This document shows positions 44,892-56,332 of a stretch of 64,000 nucleotides of DNA, one piece after another. The notes beneath the pieces are model-generated. The model ran no database searches. It saw only the letters and a program-made list of their open reading frames with translations, and was not told the origin of the DNA. The DNA comes from Entophlyctis helioformis (lineage: Eukaryota; Chytridiomycota; Chytridiomycetes; Chytridiales; Chytriomycetaceae): positions 20,156-84,155 of the forward strand of contig JAHLKH010000120.1 of assembly GCA_025526915.1 (NCBI GenBank). The letters are read 5' to 3'. Position 1 is the stretch's first letter. Every line of letters starts with the position of its first letter. The position numbers and the translations under genes were made by a program.

Positions 44892-45082
44892 ATCCAGTCA
44901 CGTGCCATCTCACGTGATCTGCCTGACGTCCAGACATGTCCTGGCGTCGGCTTTGTTGGATCCTCTTGACTGACCAAGTGCGTCACACTCTTGTGGGTTG
45001 GTGGCCTGCTTGCAGATGTGCATCGCCGACTGGTGGTGCATGTTGGCTGCTGACTCTTGAGTGCTGGCATGATATGCAGGCC
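44892..45082 (+). promoter_or_regulatory. Duplicated promoter/leader element, copy A (before CSN3)
   Basis: 191 bp. CACGTG at 44899-44904 and 44911-44916 (6-nt spacer); a branch-like GCTGACT at about 45048-45054; a 3' end reading ATATGCAGGCC at 45072-45082. About 90% identical, apart from a 7-bp indel, to copy B in opposite orientation, and partly to copy C. A GTGCGT at 44978 to CAG at 45079 would form a 102-nt intron. Confidence 0.8.
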
Positions 45083-46402
45083 CACCCCTCCTTTGGACGA
45101 CAGATGGACGCACTGATCGCCATCATCAACAGCAACAGCCGGCCCGGTGGCCCGACCGATGAGCAGCTGCGCGCACAGCACAAGGCGCTCACGGCAGCTG
45201 CAACACACACGCTGTGCAGTCCGAGTGCGTCGGGCAGCGACCCGCTCACTGAGCTCAACCCTGCCGATGCAACCCTGGCCTACGTCATGATTCTCAACGC
45301 TCGTTTCCGCTCAGCACCTGGCGACAGCAACCTGCTGGCGTTCGCCCTGTTCTTTGCGCGGGCCTTTGACCCCCGGCAGCTTGTCGTGGCTGCGCAGGAG
45401 CTGACCGCCCTTGGCGAGCACCTCGACAAGTGGGCCGAGACGCAGCGCAAGCCCAAGGCGCTCGTGCGCATCCTGACTCTTCTTTGCACCCGCCTCAACG
45501 ACACGTCGGCCGCGTCGCTCGGCGCAGTGCACCTCACCCCGCTGCACGTGCTCTGTCTCAAGCACTGCATCTTGGCCAAGAACTACCGAGCTGCTCGTCC
45601 GCTGGTTGACACGCCCGTGACCGACATCTCCTCGCCCGTGGCACCCATCCGCGTGCAGGACTTCCTGCTCTACCACTACTACGGCGGTCTGGTCTACGTC
45701 GGCACCAAGAGCTTCCGCAATGCGCAGCAGTTCTTTGAGATCTGCCTGCATGCCCCCAGCAACGTGCCCTCGGCAATCCAGATCGAGGCGTACAAGCGCT
45801 TCGTGCTGGTGTCTCTGCTTCTCAATGGCGAGGCGCCGCCCATGGCCAAGTCGATCCCGCAGGCCGTCAGCCGCGGCTGCCGATCGTCTGCCTCCGCCTA
45901 CACGGATCTGGCGAGCGCCTATGCAAGTCTCGATCCGTCGCGCACCTCGAGCAAAGTGTCGCAGCGCACGAACATGTTTGCTGCGGACAAGACGCTTGGC
46001 CTTGTGCAGCAATGCCTCGCTGATCTCGTGCGCCGCAAGATCCAGAAGCTTACCAACACGTATCTGACTCTGTCTCTGAGCGGCATTGCCAAGACGGTCG
46101 ATCTGGTGGGCGTGCACGCAGCTTCCGATGCCGAGGGCCATGTGCTTCAGATGATTGACAATGGGCAAGTGTCGGCAACAATCAGCCACGCAGACGGCGG
46201 CATGGTTTCGTTCCACGACATCCCAGAGACGTTTGACTCGATGGCGACGGCCAAGGTCCTTGAACGCGAGATCAACGCTGCTTTCTGGGTGGACAACGAA
46301 GCTGCAGAGGTCGCACGCCGGATCGGTCTTTCCCGCGAGTACCTGCAGCGCGTCATGAGCGACAAGGCGCGGCCACAGTCGATGAGCCTCGAGGACGACT
46401 AG
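45074..46402 (+). CDS. CSN3: COP9 signalosome subunit 3 (PCI domain)
   Basis: Second signalosome subunit in this window. Single main exon; from the homologous start MDALIAIINSNSRPGG (45104) it encodes 432 aa, against 423 in human CSN3. Signatures: LHVLCLKHCILAKNYRAARP, VQDFLLYHYYGGLVYVGTKS, IEAYKRFVLVSLLLNGE, TNMFAADKTLGLVQQCLADL, RRKIQKLTNTYLTLSLSGIA, HVLQMIDNGQVSATIS and DGGMVSFHD, all in the order of CSN3. An in-frame ATG at 45074 (MQAHPSFGRQ) lies in the duplicated element. A third option is 44936 (MSWRRLCWILLTDQ) spliced 44977 to 45080, also in frame. The stop is 84 bp before the helicase start. Confidence 0.92.
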   Translation: MQAHPSFGRQMDALIAIINSNSRPGGPTDEQLRAQHKALTAAATHTLCSPSASGSDPLTELNPADATLAYVMILNARFRSAPGDSNLLAFALFFARAFDPRQLVVAAQELTALGEHLDKWAETQRKPKALVRILTLLCTRLNDTSAASLGAVHLTPLHVLCLKHCILAKNYRAARPLVDTPVTDISSPVAPIRVQDFLLYHYYGGLVYVGTKSFRNAQQFFEICLHAPSNVPSAIQIEAYKRFVLVSLLLNGEAPPMAKSIPQAVSRGCRSSASAYTDLASAYASLDPSRTSSKVSQRTNMFAADKTLGLVQQCLADLVRRKIQKLTNTYLTLSLSGIAKTVDLVGVHAASDAEGHVLQMIDNGQVSATISHADGGMVSFHDIPETFDSMATAKVLEREINAAFWVDNEAAEVARRIGLSREYLQRVMSDKARPQSMSLEDD

Positions 46403-46486
46403 ATTGGCTTGTTGCCGTCTGATCTGTGCGATCTGAATGAAAAACCTCGGGCCTTTTTTCTCCATCTCCTCACTGTCCTCGGATCG

Positions 46487-49400
46487 ATGCCGCCAAAGGC
46501 TGCGGCCAAAGGAGCAGCTGCAAGCGCTGCTGCATCTGCCGCGACAGGCAAAGGCGCCAAAGGCTCGCCGTCCTCGTCGCCAAAGCCAGCCGCTGCGTCA
46601 AAGTCCAACGGCAGCAACAGCAGCAACAGCAACAGCAAGGGCAAAAAGGGCGATGCACCCAATGCAGACGGTCCGCCGCTGCTGACAGCAAAGCAAGCAA
46701 TGTATGGCGTCAGCTGGACGGGCAAGACACCGCTCAACCTGCTGCACGAGCACTGCCAGAAACAGGGCTGGCAGAAGCCAGAGTTTCATCCTCGCAAGTC
46801 GCCCAAGAACAAGGATCGCTGGACTTGCTCCGTGACTCTCTCCAAGTTCGACAAGAAGCTGGGCCAAGCGCGCAAGGTTTCGTGGACGATGCCCGACGAC
46901 TTTGAGACTGACCAAGAGGCCAAGCACGTATGTGCCTATATCTGTGGATGCTTGGTGCATGCTTGTCCAGACGCTCACCCAGCACCGCCGATGCACGGGG
47001 CTCTGTCCAGTCGGCAGCAACGTTTGCCCTTCATCGCGTCCATTCGCAAACATCGGCATACCGCTTGCTGCCGCCGCCTCAACGCGACTTGTGGCTCAAG
47101 TACGAGGCTGTCCGAAAAGAGCTGCCTCCCGAGGCGCTCACAACCGACTATGCACCCGATCCCTTTCTGGTCCAAGAGGTCAAGGAGCGCAACCAGGAAA
47201 AGGCAGCTCGTGAGCGCGAGCGTGCCGCAAACGATCGCTCCAAAAACGAGCTTGTCGGTCCGTGGCTCAATTACCCGACCATCGGCATCTCATCCACGGA
47301 CGTCCAAGCGATCGAGCATTTGATCCGTCTACAGTTTGGAGACCTCTCGTCAACGCCGCTAGGCGATCAGCCTGATGAGGGCGACAGCCAGGACGCGGCT
47401 GACACCAACCAAGACTTGTCGCATGACGGTTCATCGAGCAAGCCGGCAAACCCGTCCCGTGCTGCTGAAAAGCCGTCCAGATCGGCTAAATCGCAGGAAC
47501 TTGTGCAGTCGTTTGTCCGTCGCGGGTTTCGTGAGGTGCACGTTCGCGAGGCGCTGACGTACACATCGGATCCCGTCACAGTCATGGAATGGCTCTGTGC
47601 GCACGTACCTGACGATGATTTTCCAGAGCAACTTGGCCAAAGAGTAGCAGCCACGGTTGGCTTTGCGAGGCACACAACAACCAGTCTTGGGCGTGAATAT
47701 TCGCTGCAGCGACTGAGTGCCTGGGGATTTCCGCGCAAGGCTTGCGAAGAGAGCCTCGCCGAGTCACAGGGTCGCGAGACATTGGCTCTCAGCCTCCTCT
47801 GCCGCAAGCTGCTGGCTACCCAAGACTCGGCCAACCAGATCGTCGCGCTGGATGCACCTGATGCTGACGAGTTAAAGGGGGTGTTTGACGAGGAGCTGGA
47901 AGTGCTGCAGTCGATCTTTGACGAGCGGGTGGAGGTTGTGCAGCTTTCCGACGGCGTGTCTGTCACGGTTACTCTGGATGCCGGGTCTGTGGGTGGCCGA
48001 GCCATGTCGCTTGTCGTGTGCATCTCACACGGATCAACGTATCCATACGAGCTTCCCGGGGTTGTTGTCAAGGCCACGCTCCCCGCGTACATCCGTATGA
48101 GCCTTGTACAACGGCTGCTCCAGGACGCAGTGGGCATGTTGGGTGCTCCAATGATCTTTGCTTTGCTTTCTCTTTTGGAAGAGTCGGCTGCCAACATCAT
48201 TGATTCGCCACCGCCTCTCTCGCAACTCGCCATTTTCAACAACCTCGGCATGCCATCAGCAGCGACTCCATCAAGCGATCAGCTGGCGTCGGATGCTTCG
48301 TTTGCTGCTGGCAACCGCCCCGCCAATGTGGCCAAAGAATCTGCCGATCGCACACAGCAGAGCAACAGCAAAGCTGTGGACAAAGGAACCAGCCGCCGCG
48401 ATGGGCGAGGTTCAAGCGCAAAGATGGCACGCAAGCCTCGCACGGTGTCGACTCCATCTAATGAGCAGTACTTGGAAAAGGAAGAGCGCAAGAAGCAGGA
48501 TCCAGCATACTCCCAGATGCTCCGTGTGCGACAGAAACTGCCATCAGCCAAGTTCAGAGACTCCATCTGCAAGGTTGGTCTGTTCTCGTGTTTGTTTTGC
48601 ATTTATCGTCTGCATGCTCTGTATGCTCAACATTATGTGCATTGCCAGGAGCTTGAACAGTCGCGCGCTCTTGTTCTGTGTGGAGAAACTGGTTGGTAGG
48701 TGTCTGTGTGCAGTGCAGTATTGCACATCCACAGCCGCTTTCAAGCCTCTATTGACCTGCATTTGCCTGTTTGTTGGACTGCAGCGGAAAGTCTACGCAG
48801 GTTGGCCAGTTCATTCTCGAGGACTATATCGCAAAGCTCCGTGGGTCCGAGTGCAACATCATCTGCACACAGCCCCGTAAAATCAGCGCCATTTCACTTG
48901 CTCGGCGTGTTTCGGAAGAGCGCTGCGAGGCCCTGGGCGATGCCGTTGGTTATGCTGTCCGCGGCGACTCCGTTCGTAGCGATGCAACTCGTCTCATGTT
49001 CTGCACTACGGGCATCCTTCTTCGCATGCTTCTTGGCGAGCCAATGCTGCCAGAGATCAGCCACGTGATTGTCGATGAGGTGCACGAGCGGACGGTTGAA
49101 AGCGATTTCCTGCTCATTCTGCTTCGCGACCTTCTCAAGAAACGCACCGATCTTCGTGTCGTGCTCATGAGTGCGACAATCAACTCGGACACGTTCTCGT
49201 CGTACTTTTCGTGCGGTGTCATCACCATTCCCGGGTTCACGCATCCCGTCAAGGACATTTACCTTGAACACATCCTTGGTCTTGTCAACTACGCGCCAGA
49301 AATGCCACGCCGCAAGCAAGACAAACGGCCAAGCGACAAGGATAGCGACCAGTCCGACGAGGATGCTTTCGCGTCCTTTTGGAACGGACAGCCGGATATT

Positions 49401-51799
49401 GACATTGTACTCAAGCAATCCTTGGCCTCGGCTGAGCGGTCCGGGTCGCTGCGTCTGGACTACAACCTGATCTCTGCGGTTGTTGCCCACATATGCGAGA
49501 CATACGACGAGGGCTCAATCTTGATTTTCCTGCCCGGTGTGTGCATCCTTTGTGGTTGGGGCTGGCAATGTTCAAGTGGGGCGTTGGCCAACTCATCCGT
49601 GCAACTGACGCCTCGTGTCTCTGACTACGACGGCACTGTTTGTTGGGCGGCATACAATTCAGGCGCTTTGGAGATTAAGCGCTGCATTGAAACGCTCAAG
49701 GCGTCGCCATCGTCAGGCCGTCTGCGCATCCTTCCATTGCACGCCAATCTGTCCAATGAGGAGCAGTCGCGTGTCTTCAAGCCTGTACGTGCACCTGAGC
49801 GCAAGGTGATCGTGGCCACCAACATCGCCGAGACAAGTATTACCATGTACGTTTACAGTGCCATCAAATCAGCAGACCTGTCCCATGGACGAACTGACAG
49901 TTTGCCTGCTTAGTGATGATGTTGTCTTTGTGATCGACTCTGGCAAAGTCAAAGGTACACCTGCTTGCTGATACGCGACCGGCTGGCGACCGGCTGGCTG
50001 ATTCGTTTCACAGAGATCATGATGCACGAGGGTGTCGTGACGATTGCCGAAACATGGTGTTCGCGAGCTGCGTCCAAACAGCGCCGTGGGCGAGCCGGGC
50101 GTGTCAAGCCAGGCGTTTGCTTCAAGCTGTTTTCAAGCATGTTTGACAGGCTGGTCATGCCCGCACACTCGGATCCTGAGATCCTGCGAACGCCTCTGGA
50201 GCAGCTCTGCCTTCAAATCCGTGCCATGGGAGTTGGCGACGTCGCCAGTTTTCTGGGCAAGGTATGCGCATCCGTCGTCGAGCGGCACAAGCTGCCGACG
50301 CTTTGTGGAAATCCTTTTGCAACCAGCTACGGCTAACCGCTATTCGCGCTCTTCACCAGGCACTGTCGCCGCCTGCTGTTGAGAATGTCACCCTTGCTAT
50401 GGGGAACTTGCGAGACGTCAGCGCGTTGGACCAGCACGGCCAGATTACGTCTCTTGGTCGCCACATGGCAGCCATCCCAGCCGATCTGCGCCTAGCCAAG
50501 ATGCTCCTGTAAGAGACTTGCACGCGCCATACCTTTGCCGTGTAAGCGGCATCGATGCATCAGACCATTAACAGCGCGAATGCAGGTTTGGTGCAACGTT
50601 CAAGTGTTTTGGTCCAGTCCTCACTGTGGCTGCCTGCCTGACAGAAAAGAGTCCATTTCTGACTCCGTTTGAGCCTGAACAGCAGGCAGAAGCTAAGCAG
50701 TAAGTCTCGTTTGATGAGATTCGCTGACGATGCATCCCTGAAAGCATGGGGCCAGCGATATTGAGCCTTGTATCCATTGGTGGTGGCAGAGCGCGGATGA
50801 AGTTTGCGACTGAAGAGAGCGACCTGCTGACGGCATGCAATGCATTCGCCCAGTGGCAGCAGACGCCGTCCAGCCAGCGACGACAGTTTTGCCAGAATGT
50901 AAGTGCCACTTTGTCGGCCAGATGGGCATTGCGGTTATCGACTCACAGCGACCCCGATCGGATCTGGGACTCTGTACAGAACTACCTGTCGCACGTCAAT
51001 TTGCTCAACATTGCAGATCGCCGCATCCAGTTTGCCGAATCCTTGGCAGAGCTGGGCTATATTGCGGCCGGACGCAACGTTGCTGAAGGCCAAGAGATGA
51101 ATGTCCATTCTGCAGACACGCACATGCTCAAGTCGATTATCGTCGCTGGTCTCTACCCAAACATTGCGTGGATCAAGCTTCCTGAAAAGCAGTACGAGCA
51201 GATGGCTCACGGCACAATTGCTGTTGATGCTCGCGCACAAGACATTCACTACTTGACCAAGGACTCGGGTAAGCCAACTTTGCACGGGTTGTGCACAGCA
51301 TGCGCATCGTTTACATGACCTTGGCTAACTTTGGGCGGCGCGATACACCTGTGCATCGGATCTAGGTCGCGTCTTTATCCATCCATCATCCATCAGCTTT
51401 AGTGCCGCAAGTATCAGTTTTCGCACCTGGTGTTTGATCGCAAGCTGGCAACGAACAAGGTGTACATCATGAACCCAACCCCTGCCCCTCCCATGGCAAT
51501 CATCTTGTTTGGTGGCGAGCTGTCTGTTCTGCACAACGGGCACGCCATCGCTGTTGGTGGATCAGCTCGCTTCCGGTCGTTTCCACGCATTGCAGGTGGG
51601 TCTCTTGGACGTCTGGTGTCCATGTGCACATCATGCATGGGGGGGGCTTTCTGGGCTGACTTGTCTATGTCCAGCACTTGTCAATGGATTGCGGCGGATG
51701 ATTGACCTGGTGTTGAAGCAAAAGTTTGAGGATCCTGGGGTGGACGTGCTGGAGACCGACGTGGGCAAGTGCCTCGCAAAGGTTCTCGGTTCTGCTTGA
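46487..51799 (+). CDS. DEAH-box RNA helicase with UBA-like and RWD domains (Ucp12/YLR419W/DHX57 type)
   Basis: The N-terminus is Lys/Ala/Ser-rich (MPPKAAAKGAAAS), then the family start TPLNLLHEHCQKQGWQKPEF. A UBA-like segment (ELVQSFVRRGFREVHVREAL) and an RWD domain (DEELEVLQSIFDERVEVVQL ... YPYELPGVVVKATLP) precede the motor. Helicase motifs: GETGCGKSTQ (I, split by an intron), TQPRKISAISLARRV (Ia), DEVHER (II), MSATI (III), VIVATNIAETSIT (V), QRRGRAGRVKPG (VI). HA2 and OB-fold segments follow (PLEQLCLQIRAMGVGDV, VYIMNPTPAPPMAIILFGGE). About eleven exons. RNA remodelling, possibly in translation, is inferred from relatives. Its stop is 36 bp from the stop of the opposing TPR gene. Confidence 0.9.
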
Positions 51800-51835
51800 T
51801 CCCTGCTTGATGTTATTGATAAACACCGTGGCTCT

Positions 51836-54800
51836 TCATTTGGTCACTACTGGAACAGCATGAATGACAGGCCGCCGATCCGTCTTGCTGATGGCTTCAA
51901 GAATGGCATCTCCCTCGCGCAGCGGCCGCTCCTGCGAGGCGCTATCCTTTGCCACGAGCCTCATCTTTGGTGGCTGGAGATGTGAAAGCAGATACGCCTA
52001 TGAGTTGGGGCAACATTGCCAGCAATTATCCGATGCACCAGACAACGCCATAGCACGTACCGGACTATCAAACACATGGCGGTACCGACGTCGCGCTTCA
52101 TGTAGCAGCCATCCGACTGTTTTGGGTGTTCCATAGGGCCATTCTCGCATGCAATGTCGAAGGCGGTTGTGCGATCATGTGGACCAGCTATTTGAACAGT
52201 GACGATGCTTGGATCCCGTGGCAATGGTGGCGTCGATGCTGCTGCCTTGCCGTCCAGATTGCTATCCTCCAAGAATGGACCTTCCTGAGAGTGCGTTGAC
52301 GACGAGTCGGAGGAAAAGCCAAGCCTGTTCCTGCTCATGTTCATGTCAGCCTTCCACGGACATCCTCGGTGGCGATCATCTGAGCAGCGCCTGAGCACCG
52401 CTTGCCTGTCTGAACCTTGCGCTCTGCGACGGTGCTTGGCAATCGACCTTTGGATGCTACCCGAGATGCTTGATGAAGTGCTTTGCGAGTCCTTGTCGTC
52501 TTGGATCGGTCTCTTTCCGAGATTGGCCCTTGCTTCTGGCTCAAGCGTGACAGTGGTATCTGAATCCGACACGCCGTCAGACTCGCTAGATGCGATAACA
52601 ATAACCCCACTTGCGCGTTTTGCCGGCGACTTCACGTTGGGCCGTGGCATTTCCCGGCTTGAATGTCGTGAAGGCCTCGTTGACACGCGAGGCGGTAGGC
52701 CAGCATCATCGTTGTCGCAAAGATCCTTGATGGTGTGCGGCTGCGCTTGAACTCTTGGCGCGGCGCCACTCTTGGTGCTGGATGAGTTGCCAGCCGCACG
52801 TGCTGATGGCATGTTCTTGCCCGTTTTCCAGAGGGCCACTTGACTGTTTGAGCCAGAAGTCTCGGAGTGGTCATCGGTCTCCTGCCATGCACTTGAGTAA
52901 GTCGCGTGCCAACATTAGCCACTGCTCGATTATTCAATCGTACCATGGAAGGATCAGCCGATGGTGGAGACGGCATCGACAGACTTGTGAGTCGAGGGAT
53001 CTGGGCATGGCAGACTTTCGCCCTCTCTGTATAGCCATAGCGTAGATGGATGCGCTCCAGCTGCCGGACTGCCTCCAGCTGAGCTTGCTGGTCCCTTGCA
53101 CGTTTGGCCAGATCATGGAATCTTTCGTATGCCCCCACCAACTGTTCATACGACTAGATCCATCCAGTCGGGGTCAAGGCGTACAACAGGTTAACCGAGC
53201 CAGTCAATAGGTCGCGATAGCAAAGCACAGCAGTATCGGCCCAGAAAGCGCAACGATCAAACGTACTCGTCCGTCCTTGCTCATCCAAATGGTTCGTGCC
53301 AGCAAACGGGTAACATCCAGCAAAGACTGGTTGTCGCTGTCATTGCCCAGTTGTCTCAAGACATCACGAAAACACGCTTCGGCATCTGCAAACCGGGAAA
53401 CGCCGAGATACACTTCGCCTGCCAGCCAAGCATGCATCAGATGGCCAAGAAGGACGCTGCAAACCGGCAGTTGATCACAGAGACGCCTGAATCTCACCCA
53501 GTTGCTTTGAAACAGTAGTGATTTGCTGGATAGGCATCTTGAGCCTCATGGCAATGCTACGCTGCGCTTCGAGATCCTTGATGGCCTCGGCTGGCATGCC
53601 AAGCTCACTGGTTGCACGTCATTGTGATTGTCAGGTTAGAATGCGAAAACACGCTGGCGAGTATCCATCCATAAGGACAGTCTCCCGGATGAGTGCACTT
53701 GCCAAAGCAACTTGGCACGCTCTCCGTGTTTGAAGAAAACGGACCGAGGCTCAGTTGCGCTTCTGGAGAGAGCAGACGCGATTTCTGACGCCAGGGCTTT
53801 AACCGCTGCGATGCGGCGTATGTCCTCCTGTGCCTCTCTGAGCGCATCCTGTTTTTGTTATCCCGTGTTCATGCAGTCAGACAATGGACATGCAGTCGCA
53901 CAGCAGTGCAGGCCCATACTTGGCCTTTCTTCATGTTCTCTGTGTCGTGGATGGCACGACATGCGGCTTGATACAAACGACAAGATTAGATTTGTACAAC
54001 ACCAAGAGCAAGGTGGAAGGCAAGCGACAGACTTACACACGTAACGTTCAAGCAGTGACTTTGCCTCGTCAAAAAGGTGCAGTTTACGAAGCCGCAATCC
54101 TGTCGATGGCAACTGTATATCAGGACGATGCTCTCGACGACTGCCAATGTTTGCCCAAGTACCATTTTCCCACATCGATATGAGCATGCTGGGTGTGTCC
54201 CCCATCTCTTCATGAATCTTTTCTTCCTGCTGTCCAAACTGAGTGCACGACCGCTTGGAGTCAGGCACGGCGTGAAACACATGTGCACACCAATGAGCCA
54301 ACGCACCAACAGCAGGCACAGTATTCACCTACCTTGAGCGCTAGTTTGTAGTCGTTTACGTATTCGTAGCACAGGGCAAGGTTGCAGTATGCATTTGCCT
54401 GCTCTTCCAGCCAGCCTGCATTACATAATGGTCATCTCGCATGTTAAGTGACGCCTATGCAAGCTCTGCTGCAAAGGCCGTCAAGCTACCTTGATTTATA
54501 AACACTGTCAGTGCCCGGCGAATGGCCTCGATTGCCTTGGCATGGTTCCCCTGATACTTTGAAACGATGCCAATATTCATGATGATTTGCGCCTTGGCAT
54601 TGATCACTTGCTCGCTGCTTAGATCGGCTGGATTGCTCAATGGTGCGTATTAAAGCCGGTATGCCAGGCCAGGTGCACGTATGCAGACGGCAGTGTGTAG
54701 AGCCCGAATCCGCATCGTCAGCCAAGGGGATGTATCGCATGTTTTGCACCTTCAGCAGTGCCGTTCTTGACTCACTGGCGTTGCTGACAAGCTTGGTCGC

Positions 54801-55575
54801 CTTGGCGAGAATGCTGTTCACTCTCTCAAAGTCTTCAGGAAGGTCGACATGGAAGCCATCTTCCAGATCCTGCTCCCTAGGAAACGGCACGCCTTGCTTG
54901 TCAGCAGAAGCGTGGCTGTAAAAACAAGCTGCAACATACCCGCGTTTGAGGTACAAGACCGACATGGCCAAGAGTGCGTCAAGCTGGTCCTCCTTTGGTT
55001 GCATGGGCGAGGCAGAGACACTCGTCAGCGACGCCTCTTTCAGACTCAGAGCCTCGGTGCAAAAGAGTACCTGCGTGCCATGCTTGCTTGCCAGCTCGAC
55101 ACACTTTTCTTGGAACGTGATGGCAGGATCGATTTCGTCCAAGCTGGGACGTCCGGATCGTCGTCCGAACAGCGTGTCAGTTGGGCAGCTCGCTTGCGAG
55201 GCGATGCATTGCGATTGCGAGGCGATACAAACGACCAGGATCAAGTCGGCTTGAGCAACGGCGAGCCTACCATCGGTATGACTCTGCTAGCCATTCGAGC
55301 GCTTTCATCTCGGCCTCGGGGTTCTTCAAGTACCTCGCCTTGAGAAGGAGTCGCTTCGAGTAGTCGACGGCCATTCCCCAGTCTTCGGTTTGAACAAAAA
55401 TGTCTGAGAGGTCCAGAAGCAAGGCCAGCTCCTTCTTGTGGTTGTGATTCTGGCTGGCAACCTGCAGCTCCAGCAACGCAGTGCGAGTCTTTTTCGGAAA
55501 CGACTTGAGCTGCTGGCCACTGTCTGCGTCCTCATCGTGCTGCTGCCGGCCAAGCGAGTAAATGACCTTTGGCAT
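51836..55575 (-). CDS. TPR protein with ubiquitin-like C-terminus, candidate Tonsoku (TONSL/TSK) relative
   Basis: Many exons. TPR-type helices: KTRTALLELQVASQNHNHKK, ELALLLDLSDIFVQTEDWGM, KAIEAIRRALTVFINQGSL, LGMPAEAIKDLEAQRSIAMR, GVSRFADAEACFRDVLRQLG and AYERFHDLAKRARDQQAQLE followed by AVRQLERIHLRYGYTERAKV. The last pair resembles the final TPRs of plant Tonsoku by eye. A disordered Ser/Arg/Lys-rich region (VIVIASSESDGVSDSDTTVT) follows, then VTVQIAGPHDRTTAFDIACE and, in the last exon, PPKMRLVAKDSASQERPLRE, which could be a ubiquitin-like fold. No ankyrin or leucine-rich repeats are seen, unlike TONSL. The family call is tentative; a TPR scaffold is safe. Start MPKVIYSLGRQQH at 55575; an in-frame ATG at 55584 lies in copy B of the duplicated element. 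Confidence 0.55.
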
Positions 55576-55773
55576 GGCCTGCATATCATGCCAGCACCAA
55601 AGAGTCAGCATTCAGGATGCACCACCAATGGACGATGCACATCTGCAAGCTGGCCACCAACTCACAAGAGTGTGATGCACTTGGTCAGTCAAGAGGATCC
55701 AAAGTTCAAGAAAGCCGACGCCCGGACATGTCTGGACGTCAGGCAGATCACGTGAGATGGCACGTGACTGGAT
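55576..55773 (-). promoter_or_regulatory. Duplicated promoter/leader element, copy B (before the TPR gene)
   Basis: 198 bp in minus orientation. CACGTG boxes at 55761-55766 and 55749-55754, the same 6-nt spacer as copies A and C. It carries the same GTGCATC donor-like site, TGCTGACT branch-like site and ATATGCAGGCC end, which abuts the ATG of the TPR gene. One 7-bp insertion relative to copy A. Confidence 0.8.
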
Positions 55774-56101
55774 GCCATCATACAATGCCTTGATGCCGTC
55801 GAGGTGTGCCTGTGCGGCTGGATCGTCGCTGTCTGGCGAATGCGTCAAGTAGAGAGGCTGGTGTCCACAGGGCAGATGCCACAGCAGTAGACCTGTGTGA
55901 GAGAGTGCGATCGTGTCAGTTGGTGCATTGGACTGCGTGGATGGATGAACAAACGACAGCACAAGCCTGACGAGAATGTCTTCAAACACAGTGAGCCGGC
56001 CACCCTCGCATGCAAAAGTCGATTCCAAGTTCCCAGATAACGGAAATGCCGTCCGCTGGCGGCTTGTCAAAGTGGCCGTGAGACGCGACGGCCAGGTCCA
56101 T
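55774..56101 (-). CDS. Unrecognised small coding segment (own gene or 5' exons of the TPR gene)
   Basis: Begins MDLAVASHGHFDKPPADGIS at 56101. One splice model (GTGTTT donor near 55990 to CACACAG near 55894) continues LLLWHLPCGHQPLYLTHSPD and then DGIKALYDGIQSRAISRD, and enters copy B in frame as VGFLELWILLTDQ. Using the intron inside copy B it would then join the TPR gene in phase (WILLTDQ|AMPKV). I do not recognise a family. It could equally be a short independent gene or an artefact. Its start faces the PDE gene across copy C. Confidence 0.35.
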
Positions 56102-56142
56102 GCATCTTGGCGGCATCACCGTGTTGCATCAAGCTATCAAGT

Positions 56143-56329
56143 CACGTGTCCTTCCACGTGACCCGACTGCCATCCAGCCACGTCCAATCAATCATTTCGC
56201 AATCACAGATCCTCACAATCAGCCGAGACAGTCACATACTCGTACGTGGCATGCTCGCAGCTGTGCGTCGCCCACTGGTCGCTCATGCTGGCTGCTGACC
56301 CAAAACGACCATCTTATGATATGCAGGCC
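56143..56329 (+). promoter_or_regulatory. Duplicated promoter/leader element, copy C (before the PDE gene)
   Basis: 187 bp, more diverged. CACGTG boxes at 56143-56148 and 56155-56160 keep the 6-nt spacer. The middle is unlike A and B. The 3' part from about 56256 matches A again (CAG.TGTGC.TCGCC.ACTGGT, then TGGCTGCTGAC) and ends in ATGATATGCAGGCC, as in A and B. Confidence 0.7.
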
Positions 56330-56332
56330 AAG

